Part shown: positions 44,459-53,238 of the stretch, piece by piece | Position numbering within the stretch: position 1 is the first letter of the stretch | Layout of the letters: each line of letters starts with the position of its first letter | DNA from: Sporolactobacillus spathodeae | GTDB taxonomy: Bacteria; Bacillota; Bacilli; Bacillales; Sporolactobacillaceae | Assembly (NCBI RefSeq): GCF_016908935.1 | Contig: NZ_JAFBEV010000002.1 | Span: forward strand, 62,001 to 126,000 | Direction of reading: 5' to 3' | DNA length: 64,000 nucleotides | Made by a program: the position numbers and the translations under genes | Notes under the pieces: model-generated | What the model saw: the letters and a program-made list of their open reading frames with translations, nothing else | Database searches by the model: none | Told to the model about the DNA's origin: nothing

Positions 44459-44530
44459 AGGGCGTTGGGCAAGTGGTTAAGCCAATGGATTCTCATTCCA
44501 TGATCGCGGGTTCAATTCCCGTACGCCCTC
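44459..44530 (+). tRNA. tRNA with anticodon CTC (Glu, codon GAG), atypical acceptor end
   Basis: A full cloverleaf folds: acceptor AGGGCGT/ACGCCCT (7 bp, A1-U72), short D stem GGC/GCC with GTGG in the loop, anticodon stem ATGGA/TCCAT with loop TTCTCAT (anticodon CTC), four-base variable loop, T stem GCGGG/CCCGT with loop TTCAATT. The base after the acceptor is C and no CCA is encoded. The four-base variable loop suits tRNA-Glu, but A1-U72 and C73 are unlike ordinary bacterial tRNA-Glu. It has its own promoter and terminator. Confidence 0.78.
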
Positions 44531-44540
44531 CTAAACTTTA

Positions 44541-44572
44541 AAAAGCTGTCATCCTTATTGGGTGGCAGCTTT
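44541..44572 (+). terminator. Terminator of the tRNA gene
   Basis: AAAGCTGTCATCC pairs with GGGTGGCAGCTTT (13 bp with G-U pairs) across TTATT. Confidence 0.8.
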
Positions 44573-44602
44573 CTTGCAAGTAAAGAAGAAAGTATCTGAT
44601 TG

Positions 44603-44815
44603 TCGCGAAAATACAGTTAAGACGCCTTTCGGAAAGGCTCTGAAAAATTTTAATGTTGATTTTCCCGATAAAAACAATGTGTGAGACGCTTGCGGGAAAA
44701 GCGAGCCAAGTGAGACCCCGCAGATTCTAGCCTGTCTGAGGAGACGCGCGGCGCCCGCGGCAAGCGAGCAGCCGGAGCACAATTTTCGCAAAAAAAGACT
44801 TGGCTAAGCCAAGTT
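44603..44815 (+). repeat. Dispersed repeat, chimeric type I/II copy nested in a fragment (copy M)
   Basis: 44603-44632 is a left-end fragment (GCGAAAATACAGTTAAGACG) cut off at AAAGGCTCTG. The main copy starts at 44635 with a type I end (GGCTCTGAAAAATTTTAATG) but continues with the type II centre and right end (GCGGCAAGCGAGCAGCCGGA, GACTTGGCTAAGCCAAG). It is therefore a recombinant or an insertion of one copy into another. Confidence 0.75.
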
Positions 44816-44889
44816 TTCTTGAATTTTTCTCACACAAGTTTGCTGCTGCGCAGGACTATAAAAAATTTTGAACATTTTTTCACAATTTA

Positions 44890-44918
44890 TTGAAAGCGCT
44901 ATCAATAAGAGGTACAAT
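44890..44918 (+). promoter_or_regulatory. Promoter with overlapping cre site ahead of ndh
   Basis: TTGAAA (44890-44895), 17-base spacer and TACAAT (44913-44918). TGAAAGCGCTATCA (44891-44904) matches the CcpA cre consensus at every fixed position and covers the -35, so glucose repression of this dehydrogenase is expected. Two direct ATGTGAAC copies follow at about 44934-44950, of unknown meaning. Confidence 0.8.
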
Positions 44919-45003
44919 ACAAATGGAGATTATGTGAACAAAATGTGAACGTTAGTTATTATACCTCGGTAAAGCGTGTGAAAAAATGAACGAGAGGATG
45001 ATA

Positions 45004-46209
45004 ATGATGCCAAAAAAGAAAATCGTGATTTTAGGCGCAGGTTATGGAGGTTTGAGAACGCTAAAAAAATTGCAGAATATGCACCCGGAAGCGGAAATCT
45101 TTATCGTCAATAAAAACGATTACCATTGCGAAACAACCTCTCTTCACGAAGTGGCAGCTGGAACCGCGGAAGCGGAGCAAATCTGCTACCCGATTGATAG
45201 TGTCATTGATTTGCGACAAACTCAGTTCATTAAAGACAAGGTGGCTGCCATCGATCGGCCAAATAAACAAGTGATCTTGGAAGCACATGAAGCATTGCCC
45301 TATGACTACCTGCTGATCGCATTGGGCTTTGAATCGGAGACTTTTGGCATTAGTGGCATCAATGAACATGCTTTGGCAATTTCCGATATTCCGTCCGTCG
45401 AAAAGATTCGAAAGCATATTATACATGAATTTGCCTGTTGGAAGAAGGATCGTGACGATCGTCATCTCAGTATTGTTGTCGGTGGCGCGGGTTTTACAAG
45501 TTTTGAGTTTTTGGGTGAGGCAACAAACCGCATGCCGGAGCTTGCCCAGCAGATGCAGATCGATCCACGGAAAGTACGGATATTCTGCATCGAACCATCA
45601 CCGAATGTACTCCCAATGTTCGATCGAAAGCTCGCTCAGTACGCTTCAGAGCAATTATCCGAGCGGGGTGTAGCATTTGTCATCGGACGTGTCAGCCGTG
45701 TTCGGGCGAACGAGATCTACTATAAAAATGGCCAAGAAGAACAATGTCTTCAGGCAGGTACCTTCATCTGGACGGGCGGTGTTCGCGGCAGTTCGGTCAT
45801 CGATGCCTCTGGATTCCAGCAAACACGCGGCCGTGTCTCTGTTCATGAGGACTTGTCTGTGCCTGGTAATCAGGAAATTCTGATCATCGGCGACTGTTCT
45901 GAGATGATTGATCCGAGCACAGGGCGTCCTTTCCCTGCAACAGCGCAGATAGCGATGCAGCAGGCGGACATTGCTGCCCATAATCTAAACGCGATGGTCA
46001 ATGGCGAGCCGCTGCTTCCTTTTCGTTATAAATTTAAAGGAACGGTTTGTTCACTTGGCAAGAACGATGCGCTTGGCGAAGTGATGGGGCGCAAAGTTAA
46101 GGGATTACCAGCAGCTTTTATGAAAAAGGTTATTGATAACCGCTCGCTGGCAAAAATCGGCGGCCTTGAAACGATGCTTAAAAAAGGCAGATTCAGTTTC
46201 AACAAATAA
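45004..46209 (+). CDS. ndh: Type II NADH:quinone oxidoreductase
   Basis: A 401-residue FAD flavoprotein that oxidises NADH and reduces quinone without pumping protons. KKIVILGAGYGGLRTLKKL is the FAD dinucleotide site, VVGGAGFTSFEFLGEA the NADH site near residue 160, and ATAQIAMQQADIAAHNL the quinone-proximal AQxAxQ-type motif. The C-terminus is amphipathic, as in membrane-associated NDH-2. The ATG at 45004 follows GAGAGG by six bases. Its promoter overlaps a cre site. Confidence 0.9.
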   Translation: MMPKKKIVILGAGYGGLRTLKKLQNMHPEAEIFIVNKNDYHCETTSLHEVAAGTAEAEQICYPIDSVIDLRQTQFIKDKVAAIDRPNKQVILEAHEALPYDYLLIALGFESETFGISGINEHALAISDIPSVEKIRKHIIHEFACWKKDRDDRHLSIVVGGAGFTSFEFLGEATNRMPELAQQMQIDPRKVRIFCIEPSPNVLPMFDRKLAQYASEQLSERGVAFVIGRVSRVRANEIYYKNGQEEQCLQAGTFIWTGGVRGSSVIDASGFQQTRGRVSVHEDLSVPGNQEILIIGDCSEMIDPSTGRPFPATAQIAMQQADIAAHNLNAMVNGEPLLPFRYKFKGTVCSLGKNDALGEVMGRKVKGLPAAFMKKVIDNRSLAKIGGLETMLKKGRFSFNK

Positions 46210-46295
46210 GAAGATAAAATTGGAAAGGCCAAGTTCTTTGGTTTGTGGTCAAATCATACCTGATTTCACTGAAAATTGATACGTGCTTTACGCAT

Positions 46296-46330
46296 AAAAA
46301 GAGCTCCAGCAGGTTGCTGGAGCCCTTTCA
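46296..46330. terminator. Bidirectional terminator between ndh and metY
   Basis: AGCTCCAGCA and TGCTGGAGCC form a stem flanked by an A run on the left and CTTTC on the right, so it can serve both convergent genes. Confidence 0.8.
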
Positions 46331-46342
46331 TTATCGAGGATT

Positions 46343-47644
46343 TTATTGATTAACAGGAACGGGGATTTTGGCGAGCGCTTGATTAAGATCATAGATAATA
46401 TCATCTATCGTTTCAACACCGATTGACACGCGAATCAAGTCAGGTGTTACACCGGCTTCCGCTTGTTCTTCAGGTGTCAATTCAGCGTGCGTTGTGCTGG
46501 CTGGATGAATAATCAGTGATTTGGCATCAGCTACATTTGCCAGCAGGGAGAATAATTTGACGTTGTTAATCAGAGTTTTGCCGGCTTCCAGACCGCCTTT
46601 GACGCCAAAAGTGAAAATTGATCCGGCACCCTTTGGCAGGTATTTTTTCGCCAAGTCATGATATGGGCTGTCTTCAAGTTCTGGATAATTGACCCAGGTA
46701 ACTTTCGGGTGGTTTTTCAAGAATTCAACGACCTTGCGTGCATTTTGAACGTGACGTTCGACGCGTAGTGAAAGCGACTCGAGCCCCTGAAGGAAATAAA
46801 ATGCGTTTTGCGGGCTCAGTGTGGCACCAGTATTGCGAAGCAGCTGTACACGCGCCTTAGCTGCGTAGGATGCAGGTGCGAGATCCGTATAGACGAGACC
46901 GCCATAACTCTTATCAGGAGTCGTGAAATCAGGAAATTTCCCGCTGGCCGCCCAGTCAAATTTTCCACCGTCAACGAGAATGCCGCCGATTGCTGTTCCG
47001 TGACCGCCGATGAACTTTGTTGCTGAATGGACAACAACATCTGCGCCCCATTCAATTGGCCGAATCAGGTAAGGTGTGCCAAACGTATTATCGATGATCA
47101 ATGGAATACCGTTTTCATGGGCGATTTTGGCGACCGCTTCGATGTCGAGTACGTTGATCTTCGGATTGCCAAGCGTTTCGCCATAGATTGCTTTCGTGCG
47201 ATCATTAATGGCAGTGCGGAAGTTCTCCGGATCGTCGGGATCAACGAAGGTGACGTCGATACCCAGTTTTCGGAGCGTGACGTTGAACAGTTCATAAGTG
47301 CCGCCATAGAGTGTGCCAGCGGCTACGATATTGTCACCTGCGTTGGCAACATTGAGAATGGAATAGAGTATAGCTGCCAGACCTGAAGAAGTTGCGAGAG
47401 CAGCTACACCGCCTTCTAGCTCGGCAACGCGTTTTTCAAAGACATCTTCCGTAGGATTCATGATACGCGCATACACATTGCCTGGTTTTTTCAATTGAAA
47501 AAAGTCAGCTGCTTCATCGGCATCTTTAAAGACAAAAGAAGTCGTTTGGTAAATCGGTACTGCCCGTGCGCCTGTCGCCGGATCCGGCACCTGTCCTGCA
47601 TGAACTTGCAACGTTTCAAAACCCAGTTTTCTTTCTTCAGTCAT
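46343..47644 (-). CDS. metY: O-acetylhomoserine (thiol)-lyase / sulfhydrylase
   Basis: A 433-residue PLP enzyme of the Cys/Met family making homocysteine from O-acetylhomoserine and sulfide. [31 protein letters not shown] is the family N-terminus, ARIMNPT binds the cofactor, and [18 protein letters not shown] contains the Schiff-base Lys (about residue 210). The long form (over 420 residues) fits MetY rather than cystathionine lyases. A SAM-I riboswitch in the leader confirms a methionine role. Confidence 0.95.
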   Translation of the reverse strand: MTEERKLGFETLQVHAGQVPDPATGARAVPIYQTTSFVFKDADEAADFFQLKKPGNVYARIMNPTEDVFEKRVAELEGGVAALATSSGLAAILYSILNVANAGDNIVAAGTLYGGTYELFNVTLRKLGIDVTFVDPDDPENFRTAINDRTKAIYGETLGNPKINVLDIEAVAKIAHENGIPLIIDNTFGTPYLIRPIEWGADVVVHSATKFIGGHGTAIGGILVDGGKFDWAASGKFPDFTTPDKSYGGLVYTDLAPASYAAKARVQLLRNTGATLSPQNAFYFLQGLESLSLRVERHVQNARKVVEFLKNHPKVTWVNYPELEDSPYHDLAKKYLPKGAGSIFTFGVKGGLEAGKTLINNVKLFSLLANVADAKSLIIHPASTTHAELTPEEQAEAGVTPDLIRVSIGVETIDDIIYDLNQALAKIPVPVNQ

Positions 47645-47719
47645 CTTGATCTCTCCCTTGACCTGATTTTGTCATTAAATAAAATCTTAGATTGGAAAGA
47701 GTCACAGATTGAAAAGGAT

Positions 47720-47763
47720 GCAAAATAAAATGCTGTTTCCGCAGATGAGAGGGAAACAGCATT
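47720..47763 (-). terminator. SAM riboswitch expression-platform terminator
   Basis: On the minus strand AATGCTGTTTCC (47763-47752) and GGAAACAGCATT (47740-47729) form a 12-bp stem followed by TTATTTT. SAM binding to the aptamer would favour it. Confidence 0.9.
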
Positions 47764-47776
47764 CGCCGATGCTTTT

Positions 47777-47880
47777 CTTATCTGCCAGGATGAATATCAT
47801 CCTGCTGGAATTAACACCATACACTCACGTGCTGGTTGTCGGGCTTCAATGGGCCAGTCCCTCCGCCGCTCTTGATAAGA
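47777..47880 (-). ncRNA. SAM-I (S-box) riboswitch
   Basis: Read on the minus strand: CTTATCAAGAG, GGAGGGACTGGCCC, GAAGCCCGACAACC, GGTGTTAATTCC and CAGATAAG, which are the P1, P2, kink-turn, J1/2 and P3-P4 signatures in the right order and spacing. It lies about 130 bases before metY and is followed by an intrinsic terminator. It should switch metY off when S-adenosylmethionine is plentiful. Confidence 0.97.
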
Positions 47881-47897
47881 TTTATTTAATTGAGGAT

Positions 47898-47926
47898 ATT
47901 CTATATCCACATTGGTTGTTTGTCAA
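47898..47926 (-). promoter_or_regulatory. Promoter of metY
   Basis: On the minus strand TTGACA (47926-47921), 17 bases, TAGAAT (47903-47898), directly upstream of the S-box. Confidence 0.8.
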
Positions 47927-48056
47927 TCAAAAAATACAAGTAAATGGACTGTATTTAGTATTTTTTTTTCACACATTTTTCATTCGAGTCTCAATTGGCT
48001 CATTTTTCCATGGACACCAAAGCGCCTTTATTGTTTTTTTACCTTGAATTATATAC

Positions 48057-48088
48057 AAAAAAACAGCCGGATGATCAAGCCGGCTGTT
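48057..48088 (-). terminator. Terminator of the aldehyde dehydrogenase gene
   Basis: AACAGCCGG and CCGGCTGTT form a 9-bp stem; on the minus strand it is followed by seven T. Confidence 0.9.
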
Positions 48089-48110
48089 CGCAAGATGAAG
48101 GTGCAGTGGA

Positions 48111-49607
48111 TTAATACAGACCTTCTGTTTTTTCTTTTGTGCTGATATAAATATTTTTTGTCTGCGTATATGCATCGAGGATACTCTTGTATGTCTCGCG
48201 CCCGATTCCTGATTTCTTGTAACCGCCGAAAGGCGCGCCCGCAGGAAGTTGGTTGTATGTGTTCACCCACATACGGCCCGTGCGCACACCACGCGCAACT
48301 TTCAAAGCTGTATTCAAATTGCTCGTCCATACAGCGCCGCCCAATCCATATTCAGATTCGTTAGCCAGTTTAATCACATCGTCAACATCTTTGAATTTGA
48401 TGACAGTGGCAACTGGTCCAAATATTTCTTCCTGAGCAATACGCATATCGTTCGTGGCATCGGCAAGGATCGTTGGTGCCATAAACACGCCATTTTCAAG
48501 ACCGTCGTTTGCCAGTTTCTTGCCGCCGGTAACGAGCGTTGCGCCTTCATCCTGTCCAATTTTTACATAGTCCAGAATTTTCTCCAGTTGACGTCCGTTG
48601 ACCTGTGCACCCATCTGAACGCCGTCTTGCCATGGCAGACCGACCTTCACTTTTTCGAAGGCATCCTTGAGAGCAGCGACAAATTTGTCATAAATACCTT
48701 CCTGAACAAAAACACGTGAACCAGCGCAGCATACTTGACCTTGGTTGAAGAGAATACCAAGTTGGGCACCTTCAATTGCGCGTTCCCATGGCGCGTCGTC
48801 AAAGTAAATATTTGCTGATTTGCCGCCTAATTCCAATGTCGCTGGAATCAGACGTTTCGCTGCGGCTGCGGCGACTTCGTAACCAACCTGCGTAGAACCT
48901 GTGAATGCAAGTTTTGCAAAGCCCGGGTGCTGGAGCATATAATCGCCGGAATCCGATCCGCGGCCTGTAACAACGTTCACAACACCGGCAGGAAGCACTT
49001 GATCCAATAATTTGGCAAATTCAAGCAAGCTGAGCGATGTCGATGATGAAGGATGAATCACAACCGTATTGCCGGCGGCGATTGCCGGAGCGATTTTCCA
49101 TGCAGCCATCAGGAACGGGAAGTTCCAAGGAACGATTTGTCCAACAACACCAAGTGGTTCTTTCAAATTAATTGTCAGTGTATTTTCGTCGAGTGCTTGA
49201 GCCGTACCTTCTTCGGAACGGATAACACCGGCGAAATAGCGGAAATGGTCGGAACTTGCAGGAACATCAACGGCTTTTGTTTCTCTGAGTGGCTTGCCGT
49301 TATCCAATGTTTCAACCAAAGCCAGATGATCGGCATTTTCATCAATTAAATCGGCGATTTTCAGCAGCAAAGTGCTTCGTTCCTGAATGCCGACCTCTTT
49401 CCAAGTTTCAAACGCTTTTGTTGCAGCTTCGACAGCTGCGTCCACATCGGCGTGCGAGGCATCGGTGAAATCTGCCAATTTTTCCCCATTGCTAGGGTTA
49501 TAGCTAGAGATCATACGGCCCTCAGAACCGGCAACCCATTTGCCTCCGATATATAACTTATAGGATGAGTCTACAGCTGAGCCAATTGCGGATTCATTGA
49601 TACTCAT
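48111..49607 (-). CDS. NAD-dependent aldehyde dehydrogenase
   Basis: A 498-residue enzyme of the ALDH superfamily. VPWNFPFLMAAWKIAPAIAAGN, LELGGKSANIYFDDA (catalytic Glu), NQGQVCCAGSRVFV (catalytic Cys, the second of the pair) and PFGGYKKSGIGRE are all present. It oxidises an aldehyde to the acid with NAD; the closest character is the broad-range/acetaldehyde or betaine aldehyde group. AGGAAG precedes the ATG. An imperfect cre-like TGAAAACGCTTATT (49692-49705) lies 85 bases upstream. Confidence 0.93.
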   Translation of the reverse strand: MSINESAIGSAVDSSYKLYIGGKWVAGSEGRMISSYNPSNGEKLADFTDASHADVDAAVEAATKAFETWKEVGIQERSTLLLKIADLIDENADHLALVETLDNGKPLRETKAVDVPASSDHFRYFAGVIRSEEGTAQALDENTLTINLKEPLGVVGQIVPWNFPFLMAAWKIAPAIAAGNTVVIHPSSSTSLSLLEFAKLLDQVLPAGVVNVVTGRGSDSGDYMLQHPGFAKLAFTGSTQVGYEVAAAAAKRLIPATLELGGKSANIYFDDAPWERAIEGAQLGILFNQGQVCCAGSRVFVQEGIYDKFVAALKDAFEKVKVGLPWQDGVQMGAQVNGRQLEKILDYVKIGQDEGATLVTGGKKLANDGLENGVFMAPTILADATNDMRIAQEEIFGPVATVIKFKDVDDVIKLANESEYGLGGAVWTSNLNTALKVARGVRTGRMWVNTYNQLPAGAPFGGYKKSGIGRETYKSILDAYTQTKNIYISTKEKTEGLY

Positions 49608-49691
49608 GACGATGACTTCCTTTCCAATTTGTAAATTTGATTACTCGTCTTATTACACTTTTTATTGTAAAACACAAGCGCAAAAATTGGA

Positions 49692-49762
49692 ATGAAAACG
49701 CTTATTAAAAATTATTCATGAATTATTCATGGATTCTTCATCAATTACTCATAGTTGATGAA
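49692..49762. promoter_or_regulatory. Imperfect cre site and palindromes in the 5' region of the aldehyde dehydrogenase
   Basis: TGAAAACGCTTATT (49692-49705) fits cre except for its last two bases. ATTCATGAAT (49713-49722) is a palindrome with a further TATTCATGG beyond it, and TTCATCAA (49737-49744) pairs with TTGATGAA (49755-49762). The last may be a hairpin or a regulator site. Confidence 0.35.
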
Positions 49763-49839
49763 TTGGATAGACTTAATTATTCGAATGGATAGCGGAAATC
49801 TCAATTGATCACCAATGACTATGCCTTATTCCGGGAACG

Positions 49840-50517
49840 TCATTTTTCTAGGATCTTACTTCCTGAAGGACTGGTGACGATAATTTTTGTTACGCAACCG
49901 ACAAAAAGGGAGGTATCGACGATTCCGTGAATCTCTCGCAACTTTTGATCGAGCGACGCGATATTCGGAAATTTTGCGAAGCTGGCGTCAAGAATGATAT
50001 TGCCGTAATCACTGATCGTAAAGCCGTCTTTAGCCGGACTTTTTCTAGGAACGGCATGTCCACCTAGCTGCTGAATTTCACATTGCACATAGCTATAGGC
50101 ATCGGGTAAGACTTCGAGAGTAACGGGCACGTCAAATGTCAGACTGTCAACGAATTTTGATTCATCGACAAGTAGAATATAATCATCAGCCATGGACGCA
50201 ACAAGTTTCTCGCGTGTATGGATGGCGCCGCCACTTTTTAAAGCATTGAAATGCTGATCCACCTGATCGCAGCCGTCGAAAGCTACATCAACCTTAGACA
50301 CATCTTGGAGATTAAGGACGGTGAAATCTTTTTGCAAACAGTAGTCCCGCGTAGTTTGGGAAGGGGTAACAACGCGGACATCAGTCCTGTCCGCCTGGCT
50401 GAGCAAATCAACCAGATGGCTGATCGTTGTTCCCCCGCCCAGCCCAATGGTCATTTTCTCTGATATCAGTGGCAATGCGGCCTGTGCGCATGCCCATTTC
50501 AAATCGGGTGCATTCAT
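49840..50517 (-). CDS. rpiA: Ribose-5-phosphate isomerase A
   Basis: A 225-residue isomerase linking ribose 5-phosphate and ribulose 5-phosphate. MTIGLGGGTTISHLVDLL is the phosphate loop (other RpiA have GLGTGST), VAFDGCDQVD the catalytic Asp region, and LKSGGAIHTREKLVA the Lys/Glu segment (usually KGGGGALLREK). I chose the ATG at 50517 (MNAPDLKWAC) with GGAG upstream; 12 codons of frame precede it. It is divergent from a SorC-type regulator, with a palindrome between them. Confidence 0.88.
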   Translation of the reverse strand: MNAPDLKWACAQAALPLISEKMTIGLGGGTTISHLVDLLSQADRTDVRVVTPSQTTRDYCLQKDFTVLNLQDVSKVDVAFDGCDQVDQHFNALKSGGAIHTREKLVASMADDYILLVDESKFVDSLTFDVPVTLEVLPDAYSYVQCEIQQLGGHAVPRKSPAKDGFTISDYGNIILDASFAKFPNIASLDQKLREIHGIVDTSLFVGCVTKIIVTSPSGSKILEK

Positions 50518-50537
50518 CTCGTCCATCTCCAATAAAA

Positions 50538-50553
50538 TTGCACAAACGTGCAA
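50538..50553. promoter_or_regulatory. Inverted repeat between rpiA and the SorC regulator
   Basis: TTGCAC-AAAC-GTGCAA is a perfect inverted repeat inside the longer near-palindrome AAAATTGCACAAACGTGCAA. A half copy, ATTGCACAAATGTAT, occurs inside the start of the regulator gene (about 50687-50701). Likely operator of the adjacent regulator. Confidence 0.65.
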
Positions 50554-50649
50554 AATATTATAATATGTGCTTGTTGCGCTTTAAGTATACAAAGATCCTG
50601 AAATACCGTCAATTGACGAAGGCCAGTTGATTAAAGGAGCAGTCACTGA

Positions 50650-51609
50650 ATGGTGAAATCAAATAATCGCGAGTTGCTCGTTAAAATTGCACAAATGTAT
50701 TATCTAGAGAACATGACACAAAGTCAGATAGCCAACGCGCTTGGCATTTATCGAACAACGATCAGCCGTTTGCTGAAACGTGTTCGTGATGAAGGAATTG
50801 TGACAATCACGATCAATTACGGCTCAAATCGTGAGACGGAACTTGAGAAAAGCCTATGCGAACGATTCGGGCTCAAAGAGGCAATCGTTGTTTCGACATG
50901 GAATCTTCCGCACAATCAGGTGGAAAAAAGTCAGGTGATGGGGAAGGCGGCCGCAAGCTTTTTGAAACGTATTACGGGCGATGGTGATGTGATCGGATTC
51001 TCGTGGGGAAGCAGTCTAGCGGCAGTTGCTGAACAGCTTGATCCAGACGAAAGAAAAAACGTGCTTTGTGTTCCGATGATTGGCGGAGCTTCCGGCCGAT
51101 TGAAAAGTCGCTTTCACGTCAATACAATTTGCTATCAGGTGGCTGAGAAATTCAGAGGCGATTCACTATTGGCTGACTTTCCCGCTGTTTTTGAGAGTGA
51201 AGCAATCAAGCAGGCAATGATCCAGACGAAACATTTTCGTGAAATTGAGTCTGTTTGGGAACGATTGTCGATTGCCCTGTTCGGCATTGGATCAGTAATT
51301 TTGCAAGGCACGGAAAATTGGCAAGCATTTTATGGCAGCGGTACTGTCCATTCACTCGTCGATAGGCAGGCGGCAGGTGATATTCTTTCTTCATTTTATG
51401 ACGCATGGGGTATTCCGGTTGAAACAGATCTGTCCGCCCGTACAATGGCGCTGCCGCTCGAACGACTGAAGCAGTTACCTTATTCTATTGGTATTGCCGA
51501 ATCATCAGCAAAAGTTCCGGCGATTATCGGCGCGTTGCGCGGCAATTATATGAATGTATTGGTGACAACGGATGAAACGGCACGAGAAATTCTGGAAGCT
51601 GATGCCTAA
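50650..51609 (+). CDS. SorC/DeoR-type sugar-phosphate-responsive regulator
   Basis: A 319-residue regulator. MTQSQIANALGIYRTTISRLLKRV (about residues 23-46) is the helix-turn-helix, and the remainder is a sugar-bind domain (GDGDVIGFSWGSSLAAVAEQL, LCVPMIGGASG, and a late ITTDE-like LVTTDETA) that senses phosphorylated sugars in CggR, DeoR and SorC. Divergent from rpiA, so a pentose phosphate effector is plausible; it may also control the deo genes 7 kb away, but no matching site was found there. Confidence 0.85.
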   Translation: MVKSNNRELLVKIAQMYYLENMTQSQIANALGIYRTTISRLLKRVRDEGIVTITINYGSNRETELEKSLCERFGLKEAIVVSTWNLPHNQVEKSQVMGKAAASFLKRITGDGDVIGFSWGSSLAAVAEQLDPDERKNVLCVPMIGGASGRLKSRFHVNTICYQVAEKFRGDSLLADFPAVFESEAIKQAMIQTKHFREIESVWERLSIALFGIGSVILQGTENWQAFYGSGTVHSLVDRQAAGDILSSFYDAWGIPVETDLSARTMALPLERLKQLPYSIGIAESSAKVPAIIGALRGNYMNVLVTTDETAREILEADA

Positions 51610-51738
51610 GCGTTTGCTTTTTCTTGGAAATATGATAGAATCAATAAACCCACCAAATTATATAAAATTACTTGGAATTAAATCAGATAAATTGTTGGGC
51701 ATCATAGAGAAGAGAAAAAGGTAAGAGGAGGAAGTTTT

Positions 51739-52524
51739 ATGAAAAAAATTATTTCTTTGCTGGTTGCTGCTTTTGCAGTTGTATCACTGACAGCTTGTGG
51801 CTCTTCCACAACAGCAACGAACACTTATGATCAGGTTAAAAAGAGCGGTGTTTTGCGCGTCGGGACAGAAGGTACATATGCCCCCTACACTTATCATGAC
51901 AGCAAGACCAACAAACTTGTCGGCTTTGACGTCGCTGTCATTCGTGAGGTTGGTAAGCGTTTGGGCGTTAAAGTGAAGTTTGATGAATCGAATTGGGATT
52001 CGTTATTTGCCGGTTTAAATGCTAAACGATTCGACACGATTGCCAATGATGTCGGTGTTACGCCGGATCGACAGAAAAAGTATGATTTTTCCCGGGTCTA
52101 CACGACGTCGCAATCGGTGATTGTGACCCGCAAAGAGAATCAGTCGATTCACTCCCTTAAAGATTTGAAGGGTGTCAAAGTCGCTCAGGGTCTCTCCAGT
52201 AATTACGGAGCGATGACGAAAAAGGCCGGCGCCATTATCACAGGTGAAGATGATATGTCGAAAGCGCTGAAACTTGTTAGTCAGAAACGGGTCGATGCCA
52301 CTGTCAACGATCAAGGTGCAGTTCTGCAATACTTTAAACAGACAAAAGATAATCAATTGAAAGTAGCGGCGGTTGTTCCCTCGAACGCAGCCGATATCGC
52401 TTTTCCGGTCCTCAAAGGAAGCGGACTCGCCAAGCCGTTCTCTAAAGAACTGGCAGCAATGAAAAAAGATGGAACTTTGAAACGCATTTCCGAACAGTAT
52501 TTTGGAAAGGATATCAGCAAGTAA
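51739..52524 (+). CDS. Polar amino acid ABC transporter, substrate-binding lipoprotein
   Basis: A 261-residue family 3 solute-binding protein. MKKIISLLVAAFAVVSLTAC is a lipoprotein signal with Cys at 20. SGVLRVGTEGTYAPYTYHD, GFDVAVIREVGKRLG and FDTIANDVGVTPDRQKKYDFS are the ligand-site motifs; the last is characteristic of cystine and other polar amino acid binders. GAGGAGG precedes the ATG; TTGCTT-16-TAGAAT (51614-51641) is a likely promoter. First gene of a three-gene importer. Confidence 0.92.
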   Translation: MKKIISLLVAAFAVVSLTACGSSTTATNTYDQVKKSGVLRVGTEGTYAPYTYHDSKTNKLVGFDVAVIREVGKRLGVKVKFDESNWDSLFAGLNAKRFDTIANDVGVTPDRQKKYDFSRVYTTSQSVIVTRKENQSIHSLKDLKGVKVAQGLSSNYGAMTKKAGAIITGEDDMSKALKLVSQKRVDATVNDQGAVLQYFKQTKDNQLKVAAVVPSNAADIAFPVLKGSGLAKPFSKELAAMKKDGTLKRISEQYFGKDISK

Positions 52525-53220
52525 ATGCCAAGTTTCGTTTTCGGGGCGATTACCGTTGACTGGGATCTGGCTGCCCGGTCCTTCTGGCCAATTTTGCAGG
52601 GAGGGTTGATTTATACCCTGCCCCTGACCCTTATTTCATTCGTCTTTGGTTTTATCCTGGCGCTTATGATGGCGCTTTTTCGCCTTTCGAAATGGGCCGT
52701 ATTACAGTGGATCGCCCGCATCTATATCTCAATTATCCGCGGGACCCCGCTGATCGTTCAATTGGCTATTGTTTTTTATGGCTTGCCGGATCTTGGGATA
52801 CAGCTTTCGCCAATTCCAAGTGCGATCATTGCGCTGTCGCTAAATGTCGGCGGCTATGCGGCTGAGGTTATCCGCGCCTCAATTTTATCGGTGCCACGTG
52901 GTCAATGGGAAGCCGGTTATACAATCGGTATGAGCGAAGCACAAGTCCTAAGGCGCGTCATTCTACCGCAAGCGGCACGCGTTTCTGTGCCACCACTTTC
53001 GAACACGTTTATCAGTTTAGTGAAAGATACGTCCTTAGCCTCAACAGTTACGGTTACGGAACTATTTCGGCGTGCACAGGAAATTACAGCAACGAATTAT
53101 GATTTTCTCTTGCTTTATTCAGAGGCAGCACTTATCTATTGGATTTTCTGCTTTTTTCTTTCGCTTGGGCAAAGCTGGATGGAAAGTCGACTGGATCGCT
53201 ATGCTGCGCCTCGCGCGTAA
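52525..53220 (+). CDS. Polar amino acid ABC transporter, permease
   Basis: A 231-residue HisM/GlnP-type permease with five membrane segments. [21 protein letters not shown] and [19 protein letters not shown] are typical; the EAA loop reads [24 protein letters not shown]. The start codon follows the stop of the binding-protein gene with no gap. Confidence 0.92.
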   Translation: MPSFVFGAITVDWDLAARSFWPILQGGLIYTLPLTLISFVFGFILALMMALFRLSKWAVLQWIARIYISIIRGTPLIVQLAIVFYGLPDLGIQLSPIPSAIIALSLNVGGYAAEVIRASILSVPRGQWEAGYTIGMSEAQVLRRVILPQAARVSVPPLSNTFISLVKDTSLASTVTVTELFRRAQEITATNYDFLLLYSEAALIYWIFCFFLSLGQSWMESRLDRYAAPRA

Positions 53221-53238
53221 AGGGGGGTGGAAAAGGCA

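Noticed and set aside
44541-44572. GGGTGGCAGC resembling the T-box GGGTGG motif
   Set aside because: It is the 3' arm of the tRNA terminator and lacks the rest of the T-box (specifier loop, antiterminator).
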